A DNA stretch of 64,000 nt from Gemmatimonadaceae bacterium (GCA_013813715.1 JACCRF010000177.1:1-64000); one strand, 5' to 3'; shown: positions 7,259 through 19,041, counted from the stretch's first letter. Notes: a model not told the origin generated them from the letters alone. Translations and numbers: made by a program.

Positions 7259-8704
7259 GTGGCATCCACCCGGACCAACCTCACGGCGGCGTTCGTGATG
7301 GGCCTCGCAGTAGTGACGGCGGCCGTCGAGCTTACGGTCTGGACCGTCCGTAGCTCTTCGGTTTACAGCGATATCGCGCGGTACGCCACGTCGCAGGCTG
7401 ATCTCGCGGCTAGCCTGATTGCCGAGAGCGCGGAAGGGGCACAGCCGGTTGTAATCGGACCAGACACCGCGGCTCAGGCGCTCGTAATCACCACGCGTCT
7501 GGGCGCAATGCTCAGCGCCTTCCCCGACTACGTCACGGTGCTCGATCGTGGCGGCACGCCGATATACCGCTCGCCCGCAAGCCTGCGCCTGAGTTCCGAC
7601 GACGCCACGTTGCTCGACGAGCAGATCGCCAATCTGCCCACGGGCGGCCCGCCCGGCCTGCTCTCGCTAGGCCGACTCGACGAGCGACTCCTGCTAATCG
7701 CGCGCACTCTGTCGCGCCCGGGAGGAATGACGGTCGGACGCGTAGTAGTCGGCGTGCCAACTGTCGCGGCGACGAGACTGCCGCGCCAGGTCTCAATTGT
7801 GTTTTTCATTGTCGTCCCAGTGATGATTCTCGTCGCGGGATGGATCGCGTGGATGGCGTTCGGTCAGACAGCTCAACGGCTCGCCAGAATTTCGCACGAC
7901 GTCGCGGCGGTAAGTGACGGCCGCAGTCTGCATCGGCGCCTGAGCATGGATCACGCGGGCAAGGAGTTCGAGTCGCTCGTCTCGACGCTGAACGAAATGA
8001 TAGAGCGTCTCGAGACATCGTTCATGGGTCTGCGACGATTCACCGCCGACGCGAGCCACGAGTTGAAGACACCGCTGGCGGTGCTGAGGGCCGACGTCGA
8101 GCGCGCTATGACCGAGACCTCACACAACGAGCGGCTCGTCGCACTCGAGGAAGCGCTGCACGAAACGACGCGGATGGCCGACCTCGTCGAGAGTCTGCTC
8201 ACTCTCGCGCGCGCGGACGAAGGACGCTTTGACATCCATCGCGAGCCCGTCGAGCTGAGGCCGCTCGTTCAGGACGTATACGAAACGGCCCTCATCCTAG
8301 GCGAAGGGGCAGGCGTCGCTGTAAACTTTCCGTTCACCGCCGACGTGACCGTGATGGGCGACCCGACACGACTCAGGCAGCTCTTCCTCAACCTCGTCAC
8401 CAACGCGATCAAGTACACGCCTGCGGGGGGCAAGGTGGACATCGGGCTCGGCCTGCATCCCGACAACGTTACGTTCGCCGTGCGCGACACCGGCATCGGC
8501 ATCGCGGCCGCCGATGTGCCGCACATCTTCGAGCGTTTCTGGCGAGCCGACCGGGTGAGGTCACGCATGTCGGAGCGCGGCGGATTCGGCCTCGGCCTGG
8601 CCATCGGCCAGTGGATCGCCCAGGCACACGGCGGCACTCTTACTGCATCATCGAGACTTGGCCGGGGAAGTCTTTTTACGGTGACGCTCCCTCTCGCCAG
8701 ATAA
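7259..8704 (+). CDS. Membrane sensor histidine kinase
   Basis: A 481-residue kinase partnered with the regulator just upstream. It has an N-terminal membrane helix (about residues 6-26), a periplasmic sensor segment of about 150 residues, a second helix (around VSIVFFIVVPVMILVAGWI), HAMP, a HisKA domain with phospho-acceptor H267 in DASHELKTPL, and HATPase_c motifs: the N box at LVTNAIKYTP, VRDTGIGI, and the G2 box at GGFGLGLAI. It starts at GTG 7259. The sensor region has no recognised ligand domain. Confidence 0.93.
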   Translation: MASTRTNLTAAFVMGLAVVTAAVELTVWTVRSSSVYSDIARYATSQADLAASLIAESAEGAQPVVIGPDTAAQALVITTRLGAMLSAFPDYVTVLDRGGTPIYRSPASLRLSSDDATLLDEQIANLPTGGPPGLLSLGRLDERLLLIARTLSRPGGMTVGRVVVGVPTVAATRLPRQVSIVFFIVVPVMILVAGWIAWMAFGQTAQRLARISHDVAAVSDGRSLHRRLSMDHAGKEFESLVSTLNEMIERLETSFMGLRRFTADASHELKTPLAVLRADVERAMTETSHNERLVALEEALHETTRMADLVESLLTLARADEGRFDIHREPVELRPLVQDVYETALILGEGAGVAVNFPFTADVTVMGDPTRLRQLFLNLVTNAIKYTPAGGKVDIGLGLHPDNVTFAVRDTGIGIAAADVPHIFERFWRADRVRSRMSERGGFGLGLAIGQWIAQAHGGTLTASSRLGRGSLFTVTLPLAR

Positions 8705-8746
8705 GAACGACATAGCGACGCGGGGCGCTGATCATCCACAATGCTC

Positions 8747-8795
8747 AGTCTTTTGCGTCTCTTCGTGACACAGCCAGATGCGTCTCTGCGTTTTT
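8747..8795. repeat. GCGTCTCTGCG-type dispersed repeat remnant
   Basis: The gap between the kinase and tonB holds two copies of a GCGTCTC word (8755, 8780) flanking a CAGCCAGATGC segment. Read on the other strand, this gives ACGCAGAGACGC, the same word type as in the gaps at 24291 and 44448. CAGCCAGATGC also occurs in the 24291 copy. No inverted partner is visible, so this may be a single decayed unit. Confidence 0.4.
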
Positions 8796-8878
8796 CATGG
8801 ATTCTTAATCTTGCCGGCATTACATCGGCGGTCGGCTCAGAATAAGCTATACGTCACCAACCATTCCCCGGTGATTCA

Positions 8879-9592
8879 ATGTTCAATCAACTGATCGAGT
8901 CGAAGCCCAAGAAGCAGAAGATGGCAGGCGGAACTGTGTTCAGCATGGTCCTCCATGGCGGACTCATCACTGCCGCCGTCATCGCGACGGCCTCCGCCGG
9001 TATCGCCGACGACAAGACGAAGGCGGAGAAGATCCAGTTCGTCGAAATGAAGAAGGAGCCGCCGCCGAAGCCGAAAGAGCCGCCTCCGCCTCCGCCGAAG
9101 GAGGTCGTAATGAAGGCGCCCCCGCCGAAGGGCTTTCAGGTGCTTCGCGCTCCTGTCGACATTCCGATCAAGATTCCTGATATCGATCTGAGCAAGAAAG
9201 TGACTGACGAGGCCGACTTCAGCGGAAAGGGCGTGAAGGGCGGAATCGCCAAGGGCGTCGAGGGCGGCACACCCGTAAGGCTCAGCGACGAGCCGTACTT
9301 CGACTTCCAGGTGGAGAAGCCCGTCGCGCAGATCCCGGGAACAGGCGCCCCGCGCTACCCCGACGCACTCAGGTCTTCCGGCGTGGAAGGCGAGGTTCAG
9401 GCGCAGTTCGTGGTGAACGAAGATGGCAGGGCCGCGACGAGCACGTTCAAGGTTCTCAAGGCCACCAACGAGTTGTTCGCGAGCTCCGTTCGCGCGGCGC
9501 TGCCAAACATGAGGTTCTATGCGGCTGAAGTCGGCGGGAAGAAGGTGAAGCAGCTCGTGCAGCAGAGTTTCCAGTTCAAGCTCGACAGATAA
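8879..9592 (+). CDS. TonB-family energy transducer
   Basis: A 237-residue protein with the TonB plan. A short cytosolic N-terminus is followed by one membrane helix (about residues 17-40, with the His of VLHGG as in TonB/TolA anchors), a Pro/Lys-rich periplasmic spacer (about 58-90, PPPKPKEPPPPPPKE), and a C-terminal TonB domain with the YPDALRSSGVEGEVQAQF core. It spans the periplasm and passes proton-motive energy to outer-membrane receptors. First gene of a five-gene operon with exbB, two exbD genes and a second tonB. Confidence 0.9.
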   Translation: MFNQLIESKPKKQKMAGGTVFSMVLHGGLITAAVIATASAGIADDKTKAEKIQFVEMKKEPPPKPKEPPPPPPKEVVMKAPPPKGFQVLRAPVDIPIKIPDIDLSKKVTDEADFSGKGVKGGIAKGVEGGTPVRLSDEPYFDFQVEKPVAQIPGTGAPRYPDALRSSGVEGEVQAQFVVNEDGRAATSTFKVLKATNELFASSVRAALPNMRFYAAEVGGKKVKQLVQQSFQFKLDR

Positions 9593-9619
9593 AAACCCAC
9601 TCACGGAGAACACGCATCC

Positions 9620-10360
9620 ATGCAACTCTCGCTTATCGATCTTTGGTCCGAAATGGGCGGTTTCGCCAAAGGAATCGTGTACGTCCTCGCCATCATGTCC
9701 ATCTGGTCTCTCTCGATCACCATCAAGAAGTGGTGGGACCTTCGCAAGGCGCAGTCCGAGACGCGCAAGTTCGCGCCCGAGTTCTCCCAGTTTCTCGAAG
9801 AGGACAACCTCAATGAGGCGGTAAGCCTCTCCGAGAAGTACAAGAAGTCACACGTTGCGCGCGTGCTCGGCGGGGCCCTTGGTGAGATCAAGCCGCTGAT
9901 CCAGGATGGCACTGTCAGCGTCGGCGACATCAATTCGGCGGAGCGTGCGATCGAGCGCGAGATGCTCATGACGATCACGGAGCTCAAGCGCGGCCTCGCG
10001 ATTCTCGCGACGGTGGGCGCCACGGCGCCATTCGTCGGCCTGCTTGGTACCACCATGGGAATCGTGAACTCGTTCGTAGGCATGGCGGCGTCCGGATCGG
10101 GCGGCCTGTCGGCGATCTCGGCCGGTGTCGCCGAGGCGCTCATCACGACGGCTTTCGGTCTTCTCGTCGCCATTCCGGCCGTGTGGTCCTATAACTACTT
10201 CCAGACCAAGATCGACAATCTCACCGCCGAGATGACCTACACCTCCAAGGAAATGATCGATTACATGATCAAGAACGTAAGCGGCGAGTTCGGCCGGTCG
10301 CGCTTCACTCGCGAGTTCAACACGACCGCATCGAGCGGATCCGCGCCGATCTCGCAGTAA
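9620..10360 (+). CDS. exbB: MotA/TolQ/ExbB proton channel protein
   Basis: A 246-residue inner-membrane protein with three membrane segments: one near the N-terminus (GIVYVLAIMSIWSLSITI) and two in the conserved MotA/TolQ/ExbB domain (ATVGATAPFVGLLGTTMGIV, and EALITTAFGLLVAIPAVWSY). With ExbD it forms the proton-driven motor that energises TonB. The same family includes TolQ, but the tonB genes on both sides favour ExbB. The preceding tonB stops 27 bases upstream, and an ACGGAGAA purine stretch sits ahead of the ATG. Confidence 0.92.
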   Translation: MQLSLIDLWSEMGGFAKGIVYVLAIMSIWSLSITIKKWWDLRKAQSETRKFAPEFSQFLEEDNLNEAVSLSEKYKKSHVARVLGGALGEIKPLIQDGTVSVGDINSAERAIEREMLMTITELKRGLAILATVGATAPFVGLLGTTMGIVNSFVGMAASGSGGLSAISAGVAEALITTAFGLLVAIPAVWSYNYFQTKIDNLTAEMTYTSKEMIDYMIKNVSGEFGRSRFTREFNTTASSGSAPISQ

Positions 10361-10378
10361 GAGCCAGGGGGATCTAAC

Positions 10379-10897
10379 ATGGCAATGTCAGTTGGCGGCA
10401 GCGGCGGTGGCGTAAAGGCCGAGCCGAATGTCGTGCCGATGATCGACATCATGCTGGTGCTTCTGATCATCTTCATGCTTGTCGTTCCCGCCATTAGCGC
10501 GGGGTTCGTGGCTGTCCCGCCGCAGGGAGTAAATCTTAAGCCGCATCCTGAAGAGGAACGCGACCAGGTGCTTGGTATAGACGCGGACGGCCAGTATTTC
10601 CTTAATAAGGCGCCAATTCCGAACGCCGAGCTGGGCCAGCGGCTGAAGGCGATTTACGCGGCCCGCGAAGAGGACAAGCTGCTTTACGTCAAGGCGCACA
10701 AGGACCTCCTTTATGGAAAGGTGATCGATGCTCTCGACATCGCGGCCAAGAACGATGTGCGGGTGACCGGCATGATCACCGATCAGCGGCCGGGCACGAT
10801 GTCGCTGGTTGCAACCGATAACCTCATGGGGCCGGCCGCGACGCCGGGTGCCGCACCGGCGGCACCGGCAGCACCTCCACCTGGAGGACAGCCCTGA
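10379..10897 (+). CDS. exbD: ExbD/TolR biopolymer transport protein (first copy)
   Basis: A 172-residue ExbD with a short cytosolic N-terminus, one membrane helix beginning at the conserved NVVPMIDIMLVLLIIFM (the Asp is the proton-carrying residue of the family), and a periplasmic domain. It is longer than the second copy by an Ala/Pro-rich tail (AAPAAPAAPPPGG) of unknown role. Stop and start of the next exbD overlap as TGATG at 10895-10899, implying coupled translation. The paired exbD genes may form a heterodimeric motor subunit. Confidence 0.92.
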   Translation: MAMSVGGSGGGVKAEPNVVPMIDIMLVLLIIFMLVVPAISAGFVAVPPQGVNLKPHPEEERDQVLGIDADGQYFLNKAPIPNAELGQRLKAIYAAREEDKLLYVKAHKDLLYGKVIDALDIAAKNDVRVTGMITDQRPGTMSLVATDNLMGPAATPGAAPAAPAAPPPGGQP

Positions 10898-11313
10898 TGG
10901 CAGGAATGACCGCTGGCGGAGCCAAGGGGCTCACGAACGAGCCGAACGTCGTTCCAATGATCGACATTCTGCTCGTGCTGCTGATCATCTTCATGCTCGT
11001 TGTTCCGATGTCGCGGAAGGCAATCGACCTTCAGCTTCCGGATCCCACCGAAACAACGCAAAGCTCCAATCCGCCGCCGCAGATCGTGCTCGAGGTTCTG
11101 CCCGGCGACAAGTTTCTGCTGAACAAGGAGCCTCTCACCAAGGCGACGCTGGCGCCCCGTCTTAAGGAGATCTACGACGGGCGTCCTGAGAAGATCATCT
11201 TTGTCAAGGGTGATCCCAAGGTGAAATATTCGGAGGTCATCTACGCCATGGATGTGTCCCGTGGAGCAGGTGTGAAGGTCATCGGCGTGTCGCCGAAGGA
11301 CGCGTCGACATAG
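10897..11313 (+). CDS. exbD: ExbD/TolR biopolymer transport protein (second copy)
   Basis: A 138-residue ExbD paralogue with the same NVVPMIDILLVLLIIFM membrane helix and conserved Asp, and a compact periplasmic domain (LEVLPGDKFLLNKEPL onwards) without the Pro-rich tail of its neighbour. It begins in the stop codon of the first exbD. Its last codons contain the GAAGGA that could serve as the ribosome binding site for the following tonB-like frame. Confidence 0.92.
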   Translation: MAGMTAGGAKGLTNEPNVVPMIDILLVLLIIFMLVVPMSRKAIDLQLPDPTETTQSSNPPPQIVLEVLPGDKFLLNKEPLTKATLAPRLKEIYDGRPEKIIFVKGDPKVKYSEVIYAMDVSRGAGVKVIGVSPKDAST

Positions 11314-12071
11314 AGGCGAAGTATCGGCCTCCGGTCGGGATACCGAGCAAGAGAGAGAGACGGTGGACGGGTGTCGCCGCCTCTCTTTTTGCGCATGGAC
11401 TGATAATCCTGCTCATTATCTATCCGGTGGCGCGCACCAGTTTCGACGGGACGCCAACGGTGGGCGGCGGCGGAGCGGGACCCGCTGGCGGCGGTGGCGG
11501 CGGATCTGGCGGAGATGCGGGCGAGCAGCGGCTCCGCTACGTGCGGCTCACGCCCACGTTGCCCGACGCTGCGACGCAGGTCGCGCCGCCGCCCAAACCC
11601 GTCGAGCCGCCGAAGCCGGTTCCGTCACTATTGACGCCTGCGCCGGTTACCGCGCCTCCGGTTGCTTCGGCCACCGGATCCGCGGTTACGGGGACCGGCA
11701 CCGGGACAAGCGGCACCAGTGGCGCTGGTCCCGGCAGCGGTGGCGGTATCGGTTCGGGAACAGGCACCGGCACGGGCACCGGAAATGGTCCAGGCACCGG
11801 AGGAGGTCCGGGCACCGGCTTTCCGCCAACTCCCACCCAGTTCTTCCTGCCGCCACTTCCGGCACCGGCATCGGTGCGCGGGTACCATCTCATCGCATAC
11901 TTTGACGTCGACGACAAAGGCCAATCGACCTTGCTCGGCTTCAATCCGTCGCGCGACGGCGGTTACAACCGACGACTGCGCGATGTGCTGATGGCGTTGA
12001 GATTTCGCCCCGGTGTGCGGCCAGACGGAACGCCGGTGCGCGATACGGTGGATATTCAGTTCATTTTCTGA
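11310..12071 (+). CDS. Second TonB-like transducer with Gly-rich linker; start codon unusual
   Basis: The frame has a GTG at 11427, but starting there removes the membrane anchor. Translation upstream in the same frame reads EAKYRPPVGIPSKRERRW followed by a hydrophobic helix (GVAASLFAHGLIILLIIYPVA) with the typical TonB-anchor His. No ATG, GTG or TTG occurs in frame between 11250 and 11427. An AUA at 11310 lies nine bases after GAAGGA (11295-11300) and overlaps the exbD stop. The product would be about 253 residues: anchor, a Gly/Thr-rich linker of roughly 70 residues rich in GTGTG repeats in place of the usual Pro/Lys spacer, and a TonB_C-like end (FDVDDKGQSTLLGFNPS to DTVDIQFIF). Start choice is uncertain; the coding identity is firmer. 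Confidence 0.72.
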   Translation: MEAKYRPPVGIPSKRERRWTGVAASLFAHGLIILLIIYPVARTSFDGTPTVGGGGAGPAGGGGGGSGGDAGEQRLRYVRLTPTLPDAATQVAPPPKPVEPPKPVPSLLTPAPVTAPPVASATGSAVTGTGTGTSGTSGAGPGSGGGIGSGTGTGTGTGNGPGTGGGPGTGFPPTPTQFFLPPLPAPASVRGYHLIAYFDVDDKGQSTLLGFNPSRDGGYNRRLRDVLMALRFRPGVRPDGTPVRDTVDIQFIF

Positions 12072-12166
12072 GGGCTATCTGGCGGCGTCACGCCCACTTG
12101 CGTTAAATTCCGCGCGCCTGATCACCGGGCACGATGCGGTGTCCCCTCAAGCCTGCGGAGACGTGG

Positions 12167-13663
12167 ATGAGCAGCATGCCCGGCCCTGGAGATGCCCAAG
12201 CGTCTTCGGGCGGATTCGTAAAGGCATTAACGCTGACAGACGCAACGATGCTCGTCGCCGGATCCATGATCGGGTCCGGGATCTTCATCGTCTCCGCCGA
12301 CATCGCCCGAACCGTCAACTCGCCCCTCTGGCTGCTGCTAGCCTGGGTCGCCGCCGGCGTGATCACTATGCTCGGCGCACTTGCATACGGCGAGCTTGCG
12401 GCGATGTATCCGCGGGCGGGCGGCCAGTACGTCTTTCTTCGAGAATCCATGGGCCCACTCATGGGTTTTTTGTATGGATGGACGCTCTTTATCGTCATTC
12501 AGACCGGCACCATCGCGGCTGTTGCGGTGGCGTTCGGCCGGTTCCTTGGAGTGCTGTGGCCCGACATCACGCCTGATCGGTTCGGATGGTTCCCGCAATT
12601 CGACGTGATGACTCCGGGCGGCAAGATCGAGCTCGGGCTGACGCCCCAGCGGCTCGTCGCGCTGACCACAGTGTGGATCCTGACGTGGATCAACCTGCGC
12701 GGCGTGCGGGAAGGGAAGCTCGTCCAGACGACACTGACGATTGTGAAGACGGGCGCGCTCGCGGCGCTGATCCTGCTCGGTCTCACCATCGGGAGGAACG
12801 CCGATGCACTCGCGGCCAACTTCGGCCCCGGGAGATTCGTGGGCGACATCGACGTCACGTCGGTCTTCCTGATCGGCTTCGGCGCTTCGCTCGTCGGCTC
12901 TCTCTTTTCGGCCGACGCCTGGAACAACGTGACATTTGCCGCGGCGGAAGTTCAGAATCCGAAGCGCAACCTTCCCCTCGCGCTGCTGCTGGGGACGGGG
13001 CTGGTCAGCACGCTCTACATTCTCGCCAACGTCGCCTACCTGAACGTCATCCCGCTTGACGGCACGGCGGACGCAGCAACGGTCATCGGGCGCGGCATTC
13101 AGAACGCGACGCAGGACAGAGTGGGCAGCGCTGCGGCGGAAGTGATCTTCGGCCCCATTGGCGGAACGATAATGGCGTCGGCGATCCTGATATCCACCTT
13201 CGGCTGCAACAACGGGTTGATTCTGGCCGGCTCCCGGGTTTACTACGCGATGGCGCGCGACGGACTCTTCTTCAAGGGCGCCGGCATTCTCAACAGAAAT
13301 CATGTTCCGGCGACGGCGCTCATCGTGCAGGCGATCTGGACGAGCCTGCTCTGTCTCACCGGCACGTACGGGCAGCTCCTCGACTACGTGATCTTCGCGG
13401 CGCTGATATTCTACGCGCTGACGACGATAGGTTTATTCATTCTCAGGTCGAAGCGCCCGGACGCCGAGCGTCCATACCGCGCGATCGGCTATCCCGTCCT
13501 GCCGGCACTCTACATCGTGCTGGCTTCGACGGTCGCGGTGATCCTGCTGATCGCGGAGAAGACTCGCGCGCAGGCCATCTCTGGCCTCGTTCTTGTCGCG
13601 ATCGGAATTCCCGTCTACTTCGTGTGGCGCAAGGCGGGCACGCAGTCCGGGGACGCCGTCTAG
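12167..13663 (+). CDS. APC-superfamily amino acid permease
   Basis: About 498 residues from ATG 12167, preceded by CGGAG. Roughly twelve membrane helices, with the APC signature in helix 1 (MLVAGSMIGSGIFIV) and the helix-6-region motif AAAEVQNPKRNLPLA. The pattern is closest to the LAT/asc-type branch that exchanges or co-transports neutral amino acids. The substrate is not deducible. It is the first of four transport genes in a row on this strand. Confidence 0.88.
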   Translation: MSSMPGPGDAQASSGGFVKALTLTDATMLVAGSMIGSGIFIVSADIARTVNSPLWLLLAWVAAGVITMLGALAYGELAAMYPRAGGQYVFLRESMGPLMGFLYGWTLFIVIQTGTIAAVAVAFGRFLGVLWPDITPDRFGWFPQFDVMTPGGKIELGLTPQRLVALTTVWILTWINLRGVREGKLVQTTLTIVKTGALAALILLGLTIGRNADALAANFGPGRFVGDIDVTSVFLIGFGASLVGSLFSADAWNNVTFAAAEVQNPKRNLPLALLLGTGLVSTLYILANVAYLNVIPLDGTADAATVIGRGIQNATQDRVGSAAAEVIFGPIGGTIMASAILISTFGCNNGLILAGSRVYYAMARDGLFFKGAGILNRNHVPATALIVQAIWTSLLCLTGTYGQLLDYVIFAALIFYALTTIGLFILRSKRPDAERPYRAIGYPVLPALYIVLASTVAVILLIAEKTRAQAISGLVLVAIGIPVYFVWRKAGTQSGDAV

Positions 13664-13756
13664 CACCATCAGCATTTCGTTTCACAACCATCCGTAATAC
13701 TTCGCCGAGTTGGGCGCTGCAACGGGCGTCTACCGGTTACCCTCAGGAGATTTTCG

Positions 13757-16246
<2,490 letters not shown>

Positions 16247-16252
16247 ACAATC

Positions 16253-17764
16253 ATGTCACTTTTCGCCCGGAAGCCGATCGCTGACCTTCTCGTGGAGGAG
16301 GGCCATCCCAACGCGCTGAAGCGCGCGTTGGGTGCCGGTGATCTGATCATGCTTGCCATCGGCGCCGTGATCGGGGCAGGCATTTTCTCGTCGATCGGCA
16401 CGGCTGCGGCCGGCGAGATTCTGCCTTCGGGCGTCGTCGTCCGCTACGGCGCTGGCCCGGCACTGGTGGTCTCGTTCATCCTGCTCGGTGCGGTGTGCGG
16501 CCTCGCTGCGCTCTGCTACGCCGAGCTGGCCTCGATGATTCCGCAGGCCGGAAGCGCCTACGCGTACTCCTATGCCACGCTGGGCGAGATCGTGGCGTGG
16601 ATCATCGGGTGGGATCTGATACTCGAATACGCCGTGGGCAACGTGGCCGTCGCGGTAGCCTGGGCCGGGTATTTCTCATCGTTCCTGTCGGCGTTCGGGA
16701 TATCGTTTCCCGAGTGGGCGACGCACGGGTACCGGGCGGTGACGCTCAGCTCCGATCCCGCGGTGCAGAGTCTACTTCAAACTGCGCCGCGCGTCGCGGG
16801 GGTTCCGATACTGGTGAACATCCCGGCGTTCGCGATCGTAATGGCGATCACCTGGCTTCTCCTGCGCGGCGTGCGTGAGAGCGCGCGGGCGAACAACATC
16901 ATGGTGGTGGTAAAGCTGCTCGTGCTCGGGCTGTTCGTCGTCGTTGGCGCCATGAACATCGACACATCCAACTACGTGCCCTTCGCGCCGAACGGCTGGC
17001 GCGGAATCCATCAGGGCGCGGCGATCGTGTTCTTTGCGTATATCGGGTTCGATGCGATCTCGACGGCGGCCGAAGAGACGAAGAACCCGCAACGCAACAT
17101 GCCGATCGGAATACTCGGCGGGCTCGCCATCTGCACCGTCATCTATGTCATCGTCGGGGCGGTGGCGACGGGAATCGTTCCATATGCGGAGCTCAAAGCG
17201 GCTGACCCGCTGTCGAAGGCGCTGACGATGGCCGGTCTGGAGACCGCGAGCTGGATCGTCGCCTTCGGCGCCGTGGTTTCGCTCACCGCGGTGCTGCTCG
17301 TGTTTCAGTACGGGCAGCCGCGAATCTTCTATGCGATGGGACGTGACGGACTGCTGCCGCGTTGGGCGTCGAAAGTCCATCACAAGTCTCGCGTGCCGCA
17401 CATCACAACTCTGGTAACCGGCGTGGCGGTGGCGCTGGGGGCGCTGTTCGCGGACGAGAACGAGATCTACGACCTCACTAACATCGGGACGCTGTCGGCG
17501 TTCGCGATTGTCTGCATCGGCGTGCTGGTGCTGCGCTATACCGACCCTGACCGGCCGCGGCCATTCCGGGTGCCCTTTGTGTGGCCGGTGACCGTTATCG
17601 GCGCCGGCTCGTGCATTTACATCATGACCGGCCTGCCGGTACGCGCGTGGGAGCGCTTCGGGATCTGGCTCGCCATTGGGATTGCGTTGTATTTCGTGTA
17701 CGGTTTCAGGAACTCGACGCTCAGACGGGGTGTCCGCCCTGAGCGCATCCCTCCGCCGCAATAG
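16253..17764 (+). CDS. APC-superfamily amino acid permease (cationic amino acid transporter type)
   Basis: A 503-residue permease with twelve or so helices. Helix 1 has the APC motif (MLAIGAVIGAGIFSSIG), an extended loop leads into AALCYAELASMIPQAGSAYAYSY, and IGFDAISTAAEETKNPQRN is the helix 6-7 signature of CAT/YfnA-like proteins. Probably imports amino acids with protons. It begins four bases after the pyrophosphatase stop, so the two are co-transcribed. Confidence 0.88.
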   Translation: MSLFARKPIADLLVEEGHPNALKRALGAGDLIMLAIGAVIGAGIFSSIGTAAAGEILPSGVVVRYGAGPALVVSFILLGAVCGLAALCYAELASMIPQAGSAYAYSYATLGEIVAWIIGWDLILEYAVGNVAVAVAWAGYFSSFLSAFGISFPEWATHGYRAVTLSSDPAVQSLLQTAPRVAGVPILVNIPAFAIVMAITWLLLRGVRESARANNIMVVVKLLVLGLFVVVGAMNIDTSNYVPFAPNGWRGIHQGAAIVFFAYIGFDAISTAAEETKNPQRNMPIGILGGLAICTVIYVIVGAVATGIVPYAELKAADPLSKALTMAGLETASWIVAFGAVVSLTAVLLVFQYGQPRIFYAMGRDGLLPRWASKVHHKSRVPHITTLVTGVAVALGALFADENEIYDLTNIGTLSAFAIVCIGVLVLRYTDPDRPRPFRVPFVWPVTVIGAGSCIYIMTGLPVRAWERFGIWLAIGIALYFVYGFRNSTLRRGVRPERIPPPQ

Positions 17765-17768
17765 TCCG

Positions 17769-19025
17769 ATGTTCATCATCTCACAGCTCCGCAGGATCTC
17801 GCTGACCAAGTGGATCCTCATCGCGATGTTCATCGGGGTGTTGATCGGCTACTTCGCGCCCGAATTCTCAGCGTCGCTAAAGGTCTTCTCCAACGTGTTT
17901 CTGAGGATGATCAAGTCCATCATCGTGCCGATCATCTTCGGTACGCTGGTGGTCGGAATCGCCGGTCACGGCGACGACATGAAGCGAGTCGGGCGCCTCG
18001 CCTTCAAGTCGATCATCTACTTCGAGATCGTGACCACGCTGGCATTGTTCATAGGTCTCGCGGCCGCGAACATCACGAGGCCGGGAGACGGAGTGGTGCT
18101 GGCGGCGTCGGCTGAGCAGGGAAAGCAACTCGCAGGCAACACGCCGACCGCATCCGGCTTCATCGAACATGTCGTCCCGACCAGTTTTTTCGAGGCAGCA
18201 ACCAAGAACGACGTCCTCCAGGTAGTCTTCTGGTCGATCCTCTTTGCCGTTGCGCTGTCGCAGGTCCGCGGGCGCCCGAAGGAGATCGTTCTCGCCGGGG
18301 CGGAGGGCATCGCCGAGGTGATGTTCAAGTTCACCGGGATAGTCATGCGATTTGCGCCGATCGGAATCGGCGCGGCGATGGCGGTTACGGTGGGACACAG
18401 CGGCATCGGAGTGCTGGTCAACCTCGGCAAGCTGATACTGACTCTGTACGGCGCGCTGGTCGTGCTCGTCCTGTTCGTGCTGGTGCCAATCGCCTACTTC
18501 TTCAAGGTTCCGATCAGACAGTTTCTGCGGGCGGTGAAGGAGCCGGCGCTGATCGCGTTTTCGACGACGTCGTCAGAAGCCGCGCTGCCGCGGGCGATGC
18601 AGGCGATGGAGTCGATCGGGGTGCCACGGCGCATCGTCGCCTTCGTAATGCCCACCGGGTACTCGTTCAACCTCGACGGAACGACCCTCTACCTTGCAGT
18701 GGCTTCGGTTTTCGCCGCGCAGGCGGCAGGTGTCGACATGACACTGGGGCAGCAGCTCGTGATGATGTTGACGCTGATGCTGACGAGCAAGGGGGTCGCC
18801 GCCGTGCCGCGTGCTTCGCTCGTGATTCTTTCCGGTACACTTGCGTCGTTCGGGCTGCCGCTCGAGGCCGTCGCTCTGATCCTCGGTGTGGACGAACTGA
18901 TGGACATGGCGCGCACGACTGTGAATCTGGTGGGGAACTGCCTTGCGACGGTGGTTATGGCGCGGCTGGAAGGGGAGTTCGTCCCGGTGCCGGATGAGGC
19001 TGCTGTGGAGTCGCTGGCGGCGTAG
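17769..19025 (+). CDS. Dicarboxylate/amino acid:cation symporter (DAACS family)
   Basis: About 418 residues from ATG 17769, two bases after the preceding stop TAG. It has the glutamate/C4-dicarboxylate symporter signatures: the serine-rich re-entrant loop FSTTSSEAALPRAM and the transport-core motif FVMPTGYSFNLDGTTLYLA. The last helix carries MDMARTTVNLVGNCLATVVM. Members take up glutamate, aspartate or C4 acids with H+ or Na+. The frame extends upstream into the permease gene, but the family N-terminus fits the ATG at 17769. Confidence 0.92.
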   Translation: MFIISQLRRISLTKWILIAMFIGVLIGYFAPEFSASLKVFSNVFLRMIKSIIVPIIFGTLVVGIAGHGDDMKRVGRLAFKSIIYFEIVTTLALFIGLAAANITRPGDGVVLAASAEQGKQLAGNTPTASGFIEHVVPTSFFEAATKNDVLQVVFWSILFAVALSQVRGRPKEIVLAGAEGIAEVMFKFTGIVMRFAPIGIGAAMAVTVGHSGIGVLVNLGKLILTLYGALVVLVLFVLVPIAYFFKVPIRQFLRAVKEPALIAFSTTSSEAALPRAMQAMESIGVPRRIVAFVMPTGYSFNLDGTTLYLAVASVFAAQAAGVDMTLGQQLVMMLTLMLTSKGVAAVPRASLVILSGTLASFGLPLEAVALILGVDELMDMARTTVNLVGNCLATVVMARLEGEFVPVPDEAAVESLAA

Positions 19026-19041
19026 CTCTAAGAGCGAGCTG

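Noticed and set aside
11690-11820. GGCACCGG-rich tract as a tandem DNA repeat or CRISPR-like array
   Set aside because: Irregular spacing, no conserved unit beyond 6-8 bp; explained by the Gly/Thr linker codons of the second TonB-like protein.
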